Below the pieces are notes generated by a model. It had not been told where the DNA came from, did no database searches, and saw only the letters and a program-made list of their open reading frames with translations. This document shows, in pieces, positions 1 through 8,020 of a stretch of 64,000 nt of DNA. Within the stretch, counting starts at the first letter, position 1; every line of letters begins with the position of its first letter. Source of the DNA: Hwangdonia seohaensis (lineage in GTDB: Bacteria > Bacteroidota > Bacteroidia > Flavobacteriales > Flavobacteriaceae); contig NZ_JAVSCK010000005.1 in assembly GCF_031932625.1 (NCBI RefSeq), forward strand, positions 310,001-374,000, read 5' to 3'. Position numbers and translations under genes: made by a program.

Positions 1-434
1 ATGTGGCGATGCGCATCAACCCAGAAGATAAAATGATTAACGGAGAGCGCATGGAGAAATGGGTGATTCGTAAAGCGTTTGAAGACATGATTCCAGAAAG
101 CGTGGCATGGAGACAGAAAGAACAGTTTAGCGATGGTGTAGGTTACAGTTGGATTGATACCTTGAAAGAGTTGGTTGAAAAAGAAGTATCCGACGAGCAA
201 ATGGAGAATGCGAAATACCGTTACCCAATTCAAACGCCAATAAACAAAGAAGAGTATTATTACAGAACCATTTTTGAAGGACATTTTCCGAGTGATGCTG
301 CCGCATTAAGTGTGCCACAAGAACCAAGTGTGGCCTGTAGCACAAAAATAGCTTTGGAATGGGATGAGGCTTTTAAGAATATGAACGACCCGTCGGGTAG
401 AGCAGTTGCAAAAGTGCATGATGATGCTTACTAA
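1..434 (+). CDS. asnB: Asparagine synthase B (glutamine-hydrolysing), C-terminal fragment
   Basis: This is the last 144 codons of a gene that starts before the window; the frame is open to base 1, so the GTG at 3 is not a real start. The fragment matches the C-terminal end of the AsnB synthetase domain, which makes asparagine from aspartate, ATP and glutamine-derived ammonia. Recognisable parts are the stretch after the ATP-pyrophosphatase core (RKAFEDMIPESVAWRQKEQF), the GVGYSWID segment, and the tail with PSVACSTKIALEWD. It is followed by a hairpin terminator at 464-493 and lies upstream of gyrB in the same direction. The family call is firm; the glutaminase half cannot be seen. Confidence 0.9.
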   Translation, partial: VAMRINPEDKMINGERMEKWVIRKAFEDMIPESVAWRQKEQFSDGVGYSWIDTLKELVEKEVSDEQMENAKYRYPIQTPINKEEYYYRTIFEGHFPSDAAALSVPQEPSVACSTKIALEWDEAFKNMNDPSGRAVAKVHDDAY

Positions 435-463
435 ATAGTAATCGGTTATTTTGTTATATAAGT

Positions 464-493
464 AAAGACTAGCATTTTTTGTTGGTCTTTTTT
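464..493 (+). terminator. Rho-independent terminator after asnB
   Basis: AAAGACTAGCA pairs with TGTTGGTCTTT through two G-U pairs around a T-rich loop and runs into a T tract. It sits 30 bases after the asnB stop codon. Confidence 0.7.
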
Positions 494-685
494 TAAATGA
501 TAAAATCTAAAAATATGCGATTTAAAAGGATTTGTAAATTTTATTATTTACAAAAGATTGAAAAACCATCAAAATCAATTTTAAGGTGCTTTTTAAGCGA
601 TTTAAGAGCGTTTTGAGTAATTAACAATTGTTGATAATTATTAAACAAACTCGTTAAAATGCTTTTTAAAGGCTTTGTAATTTCG

Positions 686-693
686 TATATTTG
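686..693 (+). promoter_or_regulatory. Probable gyrB promoter, -7 box TATATTTG
   Basis: This is a perfect match to the Bacteroidota -7 consensus TAnnTTTG. I find no well-spaced -33 TTTG. The inferred start site is near 697, which leaves a leader of about 75 nt before gyrB that contains the hairpin at 708-723. Confidence 0.45.
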
Positions 694-707
694 TTTGTAT
701 TCAAAAG

Positions 708-730
708 GATGCTAAATAGCATCTTTTTTT
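708..730 (+). terminator. Hairpin with T tract in the gyrB leader (possible attenuator)
   Basis: GATGCT and AGCATC pair around a 4-base loop and are followed directly by seven T, the form of an intrinsic terminator. It lies between the best -7 box (686-693) and the gyrB start at 771, so gyrB transcripts from that promoter would have to read through it. Whether it attenuates or ends an upstream short transcript is not known. Confidence 0.5.
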
Positions 731-770
731 GTGTAAAAAATAATTAGAAAAAGTTTATAAATAATATCAT

Positions 771-2720
771 ATGAGCGAAAAAAGAGAAGAATTTAATAAG
801 GACAATTATTCGGCAGACAGTATTCAGGCTTTAGAAGGTATGGAGCATGTGCGCATGCGTCCTTCCATGTATATTGGAGACACTGGCACCAGAGGTTTGC
901 ACCATTTGGTTTATGAGGTTGTAGACAACTCAATTGATGAAGCTTTAGCAGGTCATTGCGATAATATTACAGTAACCATAAACGAGGATAACTCCATTAC
1001 TACAGAAGATGATGGTCGTGGTATTCCAATAGATTTACATAAAAAAGAAGGCGTTTCCGCACTTGAGGTTGTAATGACCAAAATTGGTGCCGGTGGAAAA
1101 TTCGATAAAGATTCTTATAAAGTTTCCGGAGGATTGCACGGTGTTGGTGTAAGTTGTGTTAACGCATTATCCATACATTTAAAAGCAACCGTCTATAGAA
1201 AAGGTGAAATTTGGGAACAGGAATACGAAAAAGGGAAACCTATGTATCCTGTTAAAAAGGTTGGTGAAACCGATAAAAGAGGAACTACAGTAACCTTTAA
1301 GCCAGATCCAAGCATTTTTACACAAACACTAGAATATAGCTACGATACTTTGGCAAGTAGAATGCGCGAACTGGCTTATCTTAACAAAGGAATAACTATT
1401 CATTTAATAGATAGACGACATAAAAAAGATGATGGCGAATTTGAAGGCGAAACATTTCATTCTGAAGAAGGTCTAAAGGAATTTATCAAGTTTTTAGATG
1501 GAAACCGCGAGCCATTGATTAATAAGGTTATAGCTTTTGAAGGTGAAAAAAATGGCGTGCCTGTTGAGGTGGCCATGATTTATAATACATCGTATGCTGA
1601 AAATCTGCATTCTTATGTAAACAATATTAACACACACGAAGGTGGAACGCATTTATCGGGTTTCCGTCGCGGATTGACCCATACCCTTAAAAAGTATGCC
1701 GATGAATCTGGGATGCTTGATAAATTGAAATTTGATATAGCCGGTGATGATTTCCGTGAGGGGTTAACAGCCATTATTTCGGTAAAAGTTCAAGAACCAC
1801 AATTTGAAGGACAAACAAAAACCAAATTAGGTAACCGTGAAGTTTCAGCATCTGTTAGTCAAGCTGTTTCTGAAATGTTAACCGATTATTTGGAAGAACA
1901 TCCCGATGATGCTAAAATCATTGTACAAAAGGTGATTTTGGCAGCTCAAGCACGTCATGCAGCTCAAAAGGCCCGAGAAATGGTGCAGCGTAAAACCGTA
2001 ATGAGCATTGGTGGTTTGCCTGGGAAATTAAGTGATTGCTCCGAGCAAGATCCTGCAAAATGTGAAGTGTTTTTAGTTGAGGGTGATTCGGCAGGTGGAA
2101 CGGCTAAACAAGGTAGAGATAGAGCTTTTCAAGCCATTCTTCCGTTGCGTGGAAAAATCTTGAATGTTGAAAAAGCCATGACTCATAAAGTGTTTGAAAA
2201 TGAAGAGATTAAAAACATCTTTACAGCTTTAGGGGTTACCATTGGAACAGAAGAAGACAGTAAAGCGCTTAACCTTTCAAAATTACGTTACCATAAAGTT
2301 GTGATTATGTGTGATGCCGATATTGACGGTAGCCACATTGCCACCTTAATTTTAACGTTCTTCTTTAGGTATATGAAGGAATTGATAGAGAATAATCATA
2401 TCTATATTGCAACACCTCCGTTATATTTAGTTAAAAGAGGAGCAAAGAAGCAATATGCTTGGTCTGATAAAGAACGCGATGAGATTGTTGAAGAATTTGG
2501 AGACGGTTCAAAAATTCAACGTTATAAAGGTCTTGGTGAAATGAACGCTGAGCAACTTTGGGATACCACCATGAATCCTGAGTTTAGAACCATGCGTTTA
2601 GTTCAAATCGATAACGGTACAGAGGCAGATCGAATTTTCTCAATGTTAATGGGTGATGAAGTACCACCACGTAGAGAATTTATAGAGAAGAATGCTATTT
2701 ATGCTAATATTGACGCATAA
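771..2720 (+). CDS. gyrB: DNA gyrase subunit B
   Basis: This is the ATPase subunit of DNA gyrase, which with GyrA introduces negative supercoils. At 649 residues it is the normal short form found in Bacteroidota. In order it shows the GHKL ATPase domain (VVDNSIDEALAG near residue 53 and the GGLHGVGVS lid near 122), the transducer domain, then the Toprim domain with EGDSAGG near 437 and the metal-binding DADID near 514, and the C-terminal tail with RYKGLGEMN. The ATG at 771 is the conserved start. It is a single-gene unit closed by a strong palindromic terminator. The call is certain. Confidence 0.98.
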   Translation: MSEKREEFNKDNYSADSIQALEGMEHVRMRPSMYIGDTGTRGLHHLVYEVVDNSIDEALAGHCDNITVTINEDNSITTEDDGRGIPIDLHKKEGVSALEVVMTKIGAGGKFDKDSYKVSGGLHGVGVSCVNALSIHLKATVYRKGEIWEQEYEKGKPMYPVKKVGETDKRGTTVTFKPDPSIFTQTLEYSYDTLASRMRELAYLNKGITIHLIDRRHKKDDGEFEGETFHSEEGLKEFIKFLDGNREPLINKVIAFEGEKNGVPVEVAMIYNTSYAENLHSYVNNINTHEGGTHLSGFRRGLTHTLKKYADESGMLDKLKFDIAGDDFREGLTAIISVKVQEPQFEGQTKTKLGNREVSASVSQAVSEMLTDYLEEHPDDAKIIVQKVILAAQARHAAQKAREMVQRKTVMSIGGLPGKLSDCSEQDPAKCEVFLVEGDSAGGTAKQGRDRAFQAILPLRGKILNVEKAMTHKVFENEEIKNIFTALGVTIGTEEDSKALNLSKLRYHKVVIMCDADIDGSHIATLILTFFFRYMKELIENNHIYIATPPLYLVKRGAKKQYAWSDKERDEIVEEFGDGSKIQRYKGLGEMNAEQLWDTTMNPEFRTMRLVQIDNGTEADRIFSMLMGDEVPPRREFIEKNAIYANIDA

Positions 2721-2741
2721 TTAATATTTATTTATAGAATT

Positions 2742-2772
2742 AAAAATGTCGCTTAATTTAAGCGACATTTTT
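2742..2772 (+). terminator. gyrB terminator
   Basis: A near-perfect palindrome with arms AAAAATGTCGCTTAA and TTTAAGCGACATTTTTT lies 22 bases after the gyrB stop. Because it is symmetrical it also serves the minus-strand gene that ends at 2817. Confidence 0.85.
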
Positions 2773-2816
2773 TATGGATATGATTGAGGTGTTTTAGGAT
2801 TAATTAAAATGCTTGT

Positions 2817-3275
2817 TTAAATCCCTAATCCCAAACCAATCCTTGGAGTACTTACGTTTATTCTTGTGGTCACGGTGTTTCTTCTAGGGTATCTGTGAGA
2901 GTAGTGCCCATCGTACCTATAATAATAAACCGTGGCATGATGGTAATAATAATCACTATGATGACAATGGTGGTTGCAATGCTCATAATGTTCGGCATAG
3001 GCATCTCGCTTTCCCTTCATATAAGCTTTGTGTGCTTTTCTGTCTCTTCTTTTTAAATCTTTTTCATAAGCTTTTTGTTCTTTCCAAAATGCCTCTTCCT
3101 CGGCTTCAGTTTTGGCACTAAACTCTTGCTCGAATTTAGCGTCTTCTTGAGCCCTTTTCTGATAATAGGATTTTTTATCCATCTTTGTTTCATTCGAAAC
3201 CTCAGCTTCCTGGGCTTGAATTGCAAATGAAAAACTTAACGCTGCTATTAATACTATTGATTTAAATAAGGTCAT
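2817..3275 (-). CDS. His-rich secreted protein of unknown function
   Basis: A 152-residue protein with a signal peptide (residues 1-21, cleaved after AQA), then a charged, probably helical region rich in Lys, Glu and Gln (about 25-90). A Tyr/His-rich segment follows with the cluster HCNHHCHH near residue 100, which looks able to bind metal, and a Gly-rich end. I do not recognise a named family. Its promoter carries the ECF motif at 3327-3355 shared with the fecR operon and the two paralogous lipoproteins, so it is probably a target of the sigma factor encoded at 7500. A periplasmic metal-binding or envelope-stress role is inference only. Confidence 0.7.
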   Translation of the reverse strand: MTLFKSIVLIAALSFSFAIQAQEAEVSNETKMDKKSYYQKRAQEDAKFEQEFSAKTEAEEEAFWKEQKAYEKDLKRRDRKAHKAYMKGKRDAYAEHYEHCNHHCHHSDYYYHHATVYYYRYDGHYSHRYPRRNTVTTRINVSTPRIGLGLGI

Positions 3276-3326
3276 AACTTTTAATTTTAAAATTTAATAA
3301 ATGCACTTTACAGGTGCTTTCATAAA

Positions 3327-3355
3327 TAAGACAACCCTAAAGTTTTTTACCCTAC
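3327..3355 (-). promoter_or_regulatory. ECF-sigma promoter of the His-rich protein gene
   Basis: Read on the minus strand: GTAGGGTAAA, 12 bases, TGTCTTA. The same two boxes at the same spacing occur at 6056-6084, 7314-7342 and 8021-8049. It ends 51 bases before the start codon; a small hairpin (GCAC and GTGC, 3303-3317) lies in the leader. Confidence 0.75.
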
Positions 3356-3390
3356 CTTCAATTCTATTATTTTTAGATCATTGAATTGTT

Positions 3391-3430
3391 AAAAAAAAAG
3401 CTGCCTAATTTTTTTTAGACAGCTTTTTTT
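3391..3430 (-). terminator. Terminator after the 3439 beta-barrel gene
   Basis: AAAGCTGCCTA pairs with TAGACAGCTTT across a T-rich loop, with A and T tracts on the two sides. It lies directly after the stop of the minus-strand gene ending at 3439. Confidence 0.65.
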
Positions 3431-3438
3431 ATTGAGGA

Positions 3439-4032
3439 TTAAAAATCAAACCCTATGGAGAATTGCCATACCCTGTTTTGCGGACTTCCTTCGTCGTATA
3501 CTTCGCCCATTCCGAGATGATATCTTACGCCCAATGATACGCCCGAACTTGTTTTAAAGCCGCCTCCAAAGTTAAAACCCCAATCGAGTGTATTAGGTTC
3601 AAATTCTTGAGAGGTATCAAATAGTCCAAAGTTACTATCAAATTCTTCCTTATGTGAAATCGCTAAACCTATTTGTGGGCCCGCTTCTAAAAAGAAACTT
3701 TCGCTTGGATATAGTTTTAATGATAACGGAAGATTTAAATAATCTAATTTTTGGGTAAATGTGCCGCCATTATCTCTAAGTTCGTAGCCTTGTTGTGAGT
3801 ATAAAAATTCAACTTGAAGGGCCGCACTTTCGCTTAAAAACGATTCGCCATAAAAGCCTAAATGAAACGCGTGACGCTGACCGGTTTCGGTATCGCCATC
3901 AAAACTTACAGCAGCTAGGTTGTAGCCAAATTTTATCCCTGCGTTGGAATTGTTATTGCTATTGTTTTCTTGTGCTTGCAAGCTAAATAAAGTTGTAAAA
4001 ATTAAGCTTAATGTTAAAAATGTGTTTTTCAT
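3439..4032 (-). CDS. Small outer-membrane beta-barrel protein (porin-family / PorT-like)
   Basis: A 197-residue protein with a signal peptide ending LQAQ, then the pattern of an eight-stranded barrel: GIKFGYNLAAV at the start of the barrel, alternating strands such as LQVEFLYSQQGYEL, YLNLPLSLKLYP, and LEAGPQIGLA, and a C-terminal strand ending in Phe. This fits the outer-membrane beta-barrel family common in Bacteroidota. I chose the ATG at 4032 over one 75 bases upstream because it gives a proper signal peptide and does not overlap the gene ending at 4064. It probably shares a transcript with that gene, 31 bases away. Its role is unknown. Confidence 0.8.
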   Translation of the reverse strand: MKNTFLTLSLIFTTLFSLQAQENNSNNNSNAGIKFGYNLAAVSFDGDTETGQRHAFHLGFYGESFLSESAALQVEFLYSQQGYELRDNGGTFTQKLDYLNLPLSLKLYPSESFFLEAGPQIGLAISHKEEFDSNFGLFDTSQEFEPNTLDWGFNFGGGFKTSSGVSLGVRYHLGMGEVYDEGSPQNRVWQFSIGFDF

Positions 4033-4063
4033 TGTTTGTAGGGTTAATAGTTTTCTTGATATT

Positions 4064-4849
4064 TTATTTTCCGCCATTGGCTTGTAAATCGGCAATACAT
4101 TGGGCATCTAATTCGGGTGCTTTGCTGCTTCCAATTAAATTGGACAAACCATCGCCGGTTTCGGCAGACCAGTACATTAAACAGCTTTCAACGTTACAAT
4201 GTTTAGGATGTGAGCTGTCTTCGTGGTTGGTCACCATTGCTGTTCCTAGATTTGTTAACCCCAAAATATGTCCGAATTCATGTGTAATAACCGTTGTTTC
4301 TAAAACACTTCTGTTGGGTTCAAAAGCACTATTGCTTAAATCTTCAATGGTTTCTTGAAAAATAACAAATGAGGTGTTTCGGTAGGCAGTACCTAAAACA
4401 ACACCGTTTTCGGTATTTTTGTTTGATTCGCCGTCTGCAAAAAATGCCCAAACCGCAATTTGATTGTTGGTGTTGTATTTTGTTCTTTTGGATTCTTCAA
4501 TACGTATTATATCCTCAGTACTGTATTTGGCTTTACCTGTTGGTGCAATGGCTCTTTTTTCAACTGTAATGCCTTGGGGCTTAAAGGTTCGCGTTTCAAT
4601 AAAAGACTTTAAATTATTTACCGAAGTTTCTGAAGGTTCAAAACCGTCTACATAAACAAGCTCGATAACCATACTTTTAAAGGTGTTGCTGGATAAAAGA
4701 TCGTTGGCCGAAGCTCCCGTTGATTTTTGGTTTGCAACTTTGTTCGATTCTGTGCCTCCATTATTGGGGTCTTGATTCGTGATTTCTTCTTTAGAACACG
4801 CATTTAAAAAAAGAATGAGCAAAAGTGCTATTAAAAATCTGTACTTCAT
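4064..4849 (-). CDS. Zinc metalloprotease-like lipoprotein
   Basis: A 261-residue lipoprotein with lipobox LNAC (Cys18). The body carries a metzincin-type zinc motif HEFGHILGL (His190, Glu191, His194), later His residues (209, 214, 217) that could give the third ligand, and a CLMYW segment near Met225 that would be the Met-turn. Family knowledge: the HExxHxxG motif with a downstream Met-turn marks metzincins such as archaemetzincin-like and membrane metalloproteases. The substrate is unknown. It lies just upstream of the small barrel gene and downstream of the twin lipoproteins, in a run of envelope genes. Confidence 0.75.
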   Translation of the reverse strand: MKYRFLIALLLILFLNACSKEEITNQDPNNGGTESNKVANQKSTGASANDLLSSNTFKSMVIELVYVDGFEPSETSVNNLKSFIETRTFKPQGITVEKRAIAPTGKAKYSTEDIIRIEESKRTKYNTNNQIAVWAFFADGESNKNTENGVVLGTAYRNTSFVIFQETIEDLSNSAFEPNRSVLETTVITHEFGHILGLTNLGTAMVTNHEDSSHPKHCNVESCLMYWSAETGDGLSNLIGSSKAPELDAQCIADLQANGGK

Positions 4850-4876
4850 ATTGAAAATAATTGTTGTTTATATTTT

Positions 4877-4908
4877 AAAAACAGCTGCTAAATTTTAGCA
4901 GCTGTTTT
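4877..4908 (-). terminator. Terminator after the first twin lipoprotein gene
   Basis: AAAACAGCTGCTAAA and TTTTAGCAGCTGTTTT form a long near-perfect stem 33 bases after the stop at 4942. Its AAACAGCTG core recurs in the hairpin at 6140-6172. Confidence 0.75.
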
Positions 4909-4941
4909 ACCATAACATACGTAACAAATGCCAATCTAGTT

Positions 4942-5994
4942 TTATATTTGGGCTAACACTAGAGTTATTCCGGCATTTGTTGTGCTTTGCAGAGAGATAG
5001 AACTTTGCGAGTAGCTTGTAACTTCCCAAGTATGGTTTAATAATTCGAAAGTAGCATTACCCGTAAAAGTTAAATTTAAGAATACTTCAAGCTCTGATGT
5101 TACAGCGTATGTCCCTTCAACATCGCTAATGGTTGCATTTACCGTGTGTTTTGCTAAGCAGGTTAAATCGTTGGCAAAATCTATAGAATAGTTTGCATAA
5201 TCATTTGCGGTATCGACACCGGCAACTACAAACGATTCAACTTTAAAAGCGCCTTCAACTAAAATGGTTTCTAGGGATTTAGCGTTTTCTTCGGCTTCAT
5301 CTTTAATGTCATCAGTAGCTAAACAATCTGTAAATTGAGTTTTTAAATCCAAATCACTAGCAATTTCTACAACGGTATCTCCATTAACAGTTGCCGTTAT
5401 TGGATAGTTGATAGCAAATCTATCATTGCTTTCTAAGTTATCCATGTAGGTATATAACTGTTGTTCAGATTCTATAACCACGCTACCTGTTTGCTCTAAA
5501 TTTAAGTTGTAGGTTAGAATGGTTATAGGAAAATCGATGTCTAAACAATTAATAGCGGCCTCACCTTGTTGTTCGGCTTGCTCACAAGCGTTTAAAAGGG
5601 CATCGTATTCGGTTTGATTGGCTATTTGAACTTCGGTGTAATTGCTCGTCATTACTGATAGCGGAAATTGAAATTCAATGGTGTCATTATCGTTAATAAA
5701 TTCTCCTAAAATACTTAATACCAAATCGAATTGCGCTTCGCTAACAATGGTTAATTCTGTGCCGTTAATAGTGGCTGTAACAGGCAATATTATTGATGAG
5801 CATGAAATGCCATCTAAAAAGTCATCAAAACTGCCATCGTGCATCGAGGAACGCTCTAGGTTACTTGCAGTTTCAGAGTTTGGGGAATTGGTATTTGGAT
5901 TTTGACCATTTTCACTATCAATTTCATCTTGACAAGAGGTTAATCCTAAAAATGAAAGAAATAAGATTGCTGTAAATAATTTTAAGGTTTTCAT
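4942..5994 (-). CDS. Surface-type lipoprotein of unknown function (paralogue A)
   Basis: A 350-residue lipoprotein with lipobox TSC (Cys21) followed by the acidic run QDEIDSE. In Bacteroidota an acidic stretch after the lipidated Cys is the export signal to the cell surface. The mature part holds three related segments that start with a PI/PVTATVNG-like strand (SIILPVTATING, IDFPITILTYN, INYPITATVNG), then a C-terminal beta-rich domain of about 110 residues (VEGAFKVESF to LVLAQI). It has the same length and order of parts as the neighbour at 6202 and shares its promoter motif. No named family is recognised. Confidence 0.8.
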   Translation of the reverse strand: MKTLKLFTAILFLSFLGLTSCQDEIDSENGQNPNTNSPNSETASNLERSSMHDGSFDDFLDGISCSSIILPVTATINGTELTIVSEAQFDLVLSILGEFINDNDTIEFQFPLSVMTSNYTEVQIANQTEYDALLNACEQAEQQGEAAINCLDIDFPITILTYNLNLEQTGSVVIESEQQLYTYMDNLESNDRFAINYPITATVNGDTVVEIASDLDLKTQFTDCLATDDIKDEAEENAKSLETILVEGAFKVESFVVAGVDTANDYANYSIDFANDLTCLAKHTVNATISDVEGTYAVTSELEVFLNLTFTGNATFELLNHTWEVTSYSQSSISLQSTTNAGITLVLAQI

Positions 5995-6055
5995 AATACT
6001 ATTTTTTGTGTTTGAATTTTTTTATTTTTTGGCGAATGTTTCGCCTTTCTATAAA

Positions 6056-6084
6056 TAAGACAACTACATTTAAATTTACCCTAC
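6056..6084 (-). promoter_or_regulatory. ECF-sigma promoter of lipoprotein A
   Basis: Minus strand: GTAGGGTAAA, 12 bases, TGTCTTA, ending 62 bases before the ATG at 5994. The leader carries GAAAG followed by the hairpin GGCGAA/TTCGCC (6031-6045), which has a counterpart in the leader of lipoprotein B. Confidence 0.8.
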
Positions 6085-6139
6085 TTTAAATTAATGTTTT
6101 TTTATTTTAATCTTCTTTTAGCATGTTTATAAGCTTAAA

Positions 6140-6172
6140 AAAAACAGCTGTCTTGAATTAAGGCAGCTGTTT
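6140..6172 (-). terminator. Terminator after the second twin lipoprotein gene
   Basis: AAACAGCTGTCTT pairs with AAGGCAGCTGTTT. It sits 30 bases after the stop at 6202 and resembles the hairpin after paralogue A, as expected if the gene was duplicated with its terminator. Confidence 0.7.
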
Positions 6173-6201
6173 CATAACATAAGTCACAAATGCAAACTTA
6201 A

Positions 6202-7254
6202 CTATATTTGGGCTAAAATTAAAGTTACTGCTGCATTTGTTGTGCTTTGTAAAGAGATGGAGCTTTGTGAAAAACTTGTTACTTCCCAATTGTTGTTTAG
6301 TAACTCAAAAGAAGCGTTTCCGGAGAAGGTTAAGTTAACAAATACTTCTGTTTTAGAGGCTACATTGTAGGTTCCTTGAACGGCATTGATGGTAGTATCT
6401 GCTTTATTTTGAGCAGTACACGTTAAGTTGCCAGCGAATTCAATTGTGTAGTTGGCGTAATCATTTGCTTTTTCAACGCTAGAGTCAATAAAAGATTCTA
6501 CTTTAAAAGCGCCTTCAACTAAAATAGTTTCTAAGGTTTTAGCATTTTCTTCAGCTTGCTCTTCTTCGTCTTCTGTTGCAATACAGTCTGAAATTTTTGA
6601 CTGCAATTCTAAATCACTTGTAATAGTTACCAAAGTATCGCTATTTAATGTCGCTGTAATGGGGTAGTTTACTGCGAAATACTCATCGTTACCAAAGTTA
6701 GTCATGTACGTGTATAAAGCCTTTTCAGACTCTATTACTACACTGCCTGTTTGTACGAAGTTTAAATTGTACGAGAAAACAGTAATAGGAAAGTTAATAC
6801 CTAAACAGTTTATAGCCTCGTTAGTGGTGCCTTCTGCTTGATTACATGCCGATATTAAGGCGTCGTACTCAATTTGATTAGTTATTTCAACCTCGGTATA
6901 GTTACTAAGTTTAACCGATAATGGGAAATGTAATATAACTTCATCTTCATCATTGTTGTATTCTGATAAAATATCAATTACAGTTTCGTAATCAGATTCA
7001 TTAACTACATGAACTTCGGTGCCATTAACAGTGGCGGTAACTGGTAGTAAAATAGAGGAGCAAGATACACCATCTAAAAGGTCGTCAAAACTACCGTTGT
7101 GCATAGACGATTGTTTTAGTTGTTTGGCCGTTTGTGAGTTGGCAGCATTGGCATTGGGGTTTTCTTCGTTTAGATGGTCATCTTGATCTTGACAAGAAGT
7201 AAATCCTATAAAGCTCAGTAATAAGATTGCAGTAATAAATTTTAAAGTTTTCAT
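6202..7254 (-). CDS. Surface-type lipoprotein of unknown function (paralogue B)
   Basis: A 350-residue paralogue of the gene at 4942, identical in length, with lipobox TSC (Cys21) and the acidic export stretch QDQDDHLNEE. It has the same three repeated PI/PVTATVNG-like segments (SILLPVTATVNG, INFPITVFSYN, VNYPITATLNS) and the same C-terminal beta domain (VEGAFKVESFI to LILAQI). Promoter, leader hairpin and terminator are all related to those of paralogue A, so the pair is a tandem duplication of a whole transcription unit. It lies divergent from the ECF sigma gene at 7500. The function is unknown; a cell-surface ligand-binding or adhesin-like role is inference. Confidence 0.8.
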   Translation of the reverse strand: MKTLKFITAILLLSFIGFTSCQDQDDHLNEENPNANAANSQTAKQLKQSSMHNGSFDDLLDGVSCSSILLPVTATVNGTEVHVVNESDYETVIDILSEYNNDEDEVILHFPLSVKLSNYTEVEITNQIEYDALISACNQAEGTTNEAINCLGINFPITVFSYNLNFVQTGSVVIESEKALYTYMTNFGNDEYFAVNYPITATLNSDTLVTITSDLELQSKISDCIATEDEEEQAEENAKTLETILVEGAFKVESFIDSSVEKANDYANYTIEFAGNLTCTAQNKADTTINAVQGTYNVASKTEVFVNLTFSGNASFELLNNNWEVTSFSQSSISLQSTTNAAVTLILAQI

Positions 7255-7313
7255 GATAATAAATTTTGGGTTTTAATATTTTTCTTTTTTGCGATTTTTT
7301 CGCTTTCTGTACT

Positions 7314-7342
7314 TAAGACAATCCTTTTTAAATTTACCCTAC
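7314..7342 (-). promoter_or_regulatory. ECF-sigma promoter of lipoprotein B
   Basis: Minus strand: GTAGGGTAAA, 12 bases, TGTCTTA, ending 60 bases before the ATG at 7254. The leader again has GAAAG and a hairpin (GCGA, six T, TCGC, 7291-7303). Confidence 0.8.
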
Positions 7343-7447
7343 TTAAATTTTAATAATTTTGTTTTTTTAGTGTTTTGTGTAATTGTTTAAAGCTTGTGTA
7401 TATATAATTTGCGTAAGTTTTATGGGGTTCAAAACATAATTTTATAC

Positions 7448-7455
7448 TACTTTTG
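7448..7455 (+). promoter_or_regulatory. Probable housekeeping promoter of the ECF sigma gene (-7 TACTTTTG)
   Basis: A TAnnTTTG match about 45 bases before the sigma gene start. No ECF motif is seen here, so the sigma gene itself seems to be transcribed by the main sigma factor while its partner genes use the ECF motif. Confidence 0.4.
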
Positions 7456-7499
7456 TGATTGTTTTTTAAATTATAAATATTGAACAATCTGCTTTAAAC

Positions 7500-8015
7500 A
7501 TGGCAACCAATAGCTCCAAACTTTGTGAAGAAACCCACTTTAATGCCTTTTATTTAGAGCACATTCAGCATGCCAGTAATTTTGCATACTATAAATGTGG
7601 AGATAAGGATAATGCCCTGGATTTGGTGCAGGACGCCTTTTCTAAAATATGGGAAAACTGCTCTAAAATTGATTTTACAAAGGCAAAAACGTATTTGTTT
7701 ACCACCGTTAATAATTTGTTTTTAAATAAAGTAAAGCATAATAAAGTGGTTTTGGAATACGCCAAAGCTGCACCTTACATTGATAAAACCAATGAGAGTC
7801 CAGAATATTTATTAGAGGAAGAAGAGTTTAAAACTAAGTTGCAAAACGCCATAGCTTTACTATCAGAAGCGCAACGCGAGGTGTTTTTATTAAACAGAAT
7901 AGACGGTAAAAAGTATCGAGAAATAGCAGAAATGCTAGAAATCTCTCAAAAAGCAGTTGAAAAAAGAATGTCTGGCGCACTAAAAATTTTAAGAGCACAT
8001 ATAGAAAATATTTAA
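7500..8015 (+). CDS. ECF-family RNA polymerase sigma factor (FecI-like)
   Basis: A 171-residue sigma-70 family protein with region 2 (DKDNALDLVQDAFSKIWEN near residue 38, then TYLFTTVNNLFLNKVKH) and region 4 with its helix-turn-helix (REVFLLNRIDGKKYREIAEM followed by ISQKAVEKRMSGALKIL). It has the length and layout of the FecI-like ECF sigma factors of Bacteroidota, which pair with a FecR anti-sigma and an STN-type TonB receptor; both follow here at 8069 and 8970. The shared promoter motif before four nearby units is the likely binding site. Confidence 0.92.
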   Translation: MATNSSKLCEETHFNAFYLEHIQHASNFAYYKCGDKDNALDLVQDAFSKIWENCSKIDFTKAKTYLFTTVNNLFLNKVKHNKVVLEYAKAAPYIDKTNESPEYLLEEEEFKTKLQNAIALLSEAQREVFLLNRIDGKKYREIAEMLEISQKAVEKRMSGALKILRAHIENI

Positions 8016-8020
8016 CTCGG

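Larger units (their letters stand above)
435..770 (+). other. asnB-gyrB intergenic region (336 bp)
   Basis: No gene is visible. The stretch holds the asnB terminator (464-493), an AT-rich segment, a -7-like TATATTTG (686-693) and a hairpin with T tract (708-730) ahead of gyrB. The rest shows nothing I can name. Confidence 0.6.

Noticed and set aside
127..345. Reverse-strand reading frame inside asnB, and many other antisense frames inside long genes
   Set aside because: They mirror the codon pattern of conserved genes, have no domain likeness and no promoter.
4033..4107. Longer N-terminus of the beta-barrel gene (start at 4107)
   Set aside because: It would overlap the preceding gene by 44 bases and bury the signal peptide 25 residues inside.
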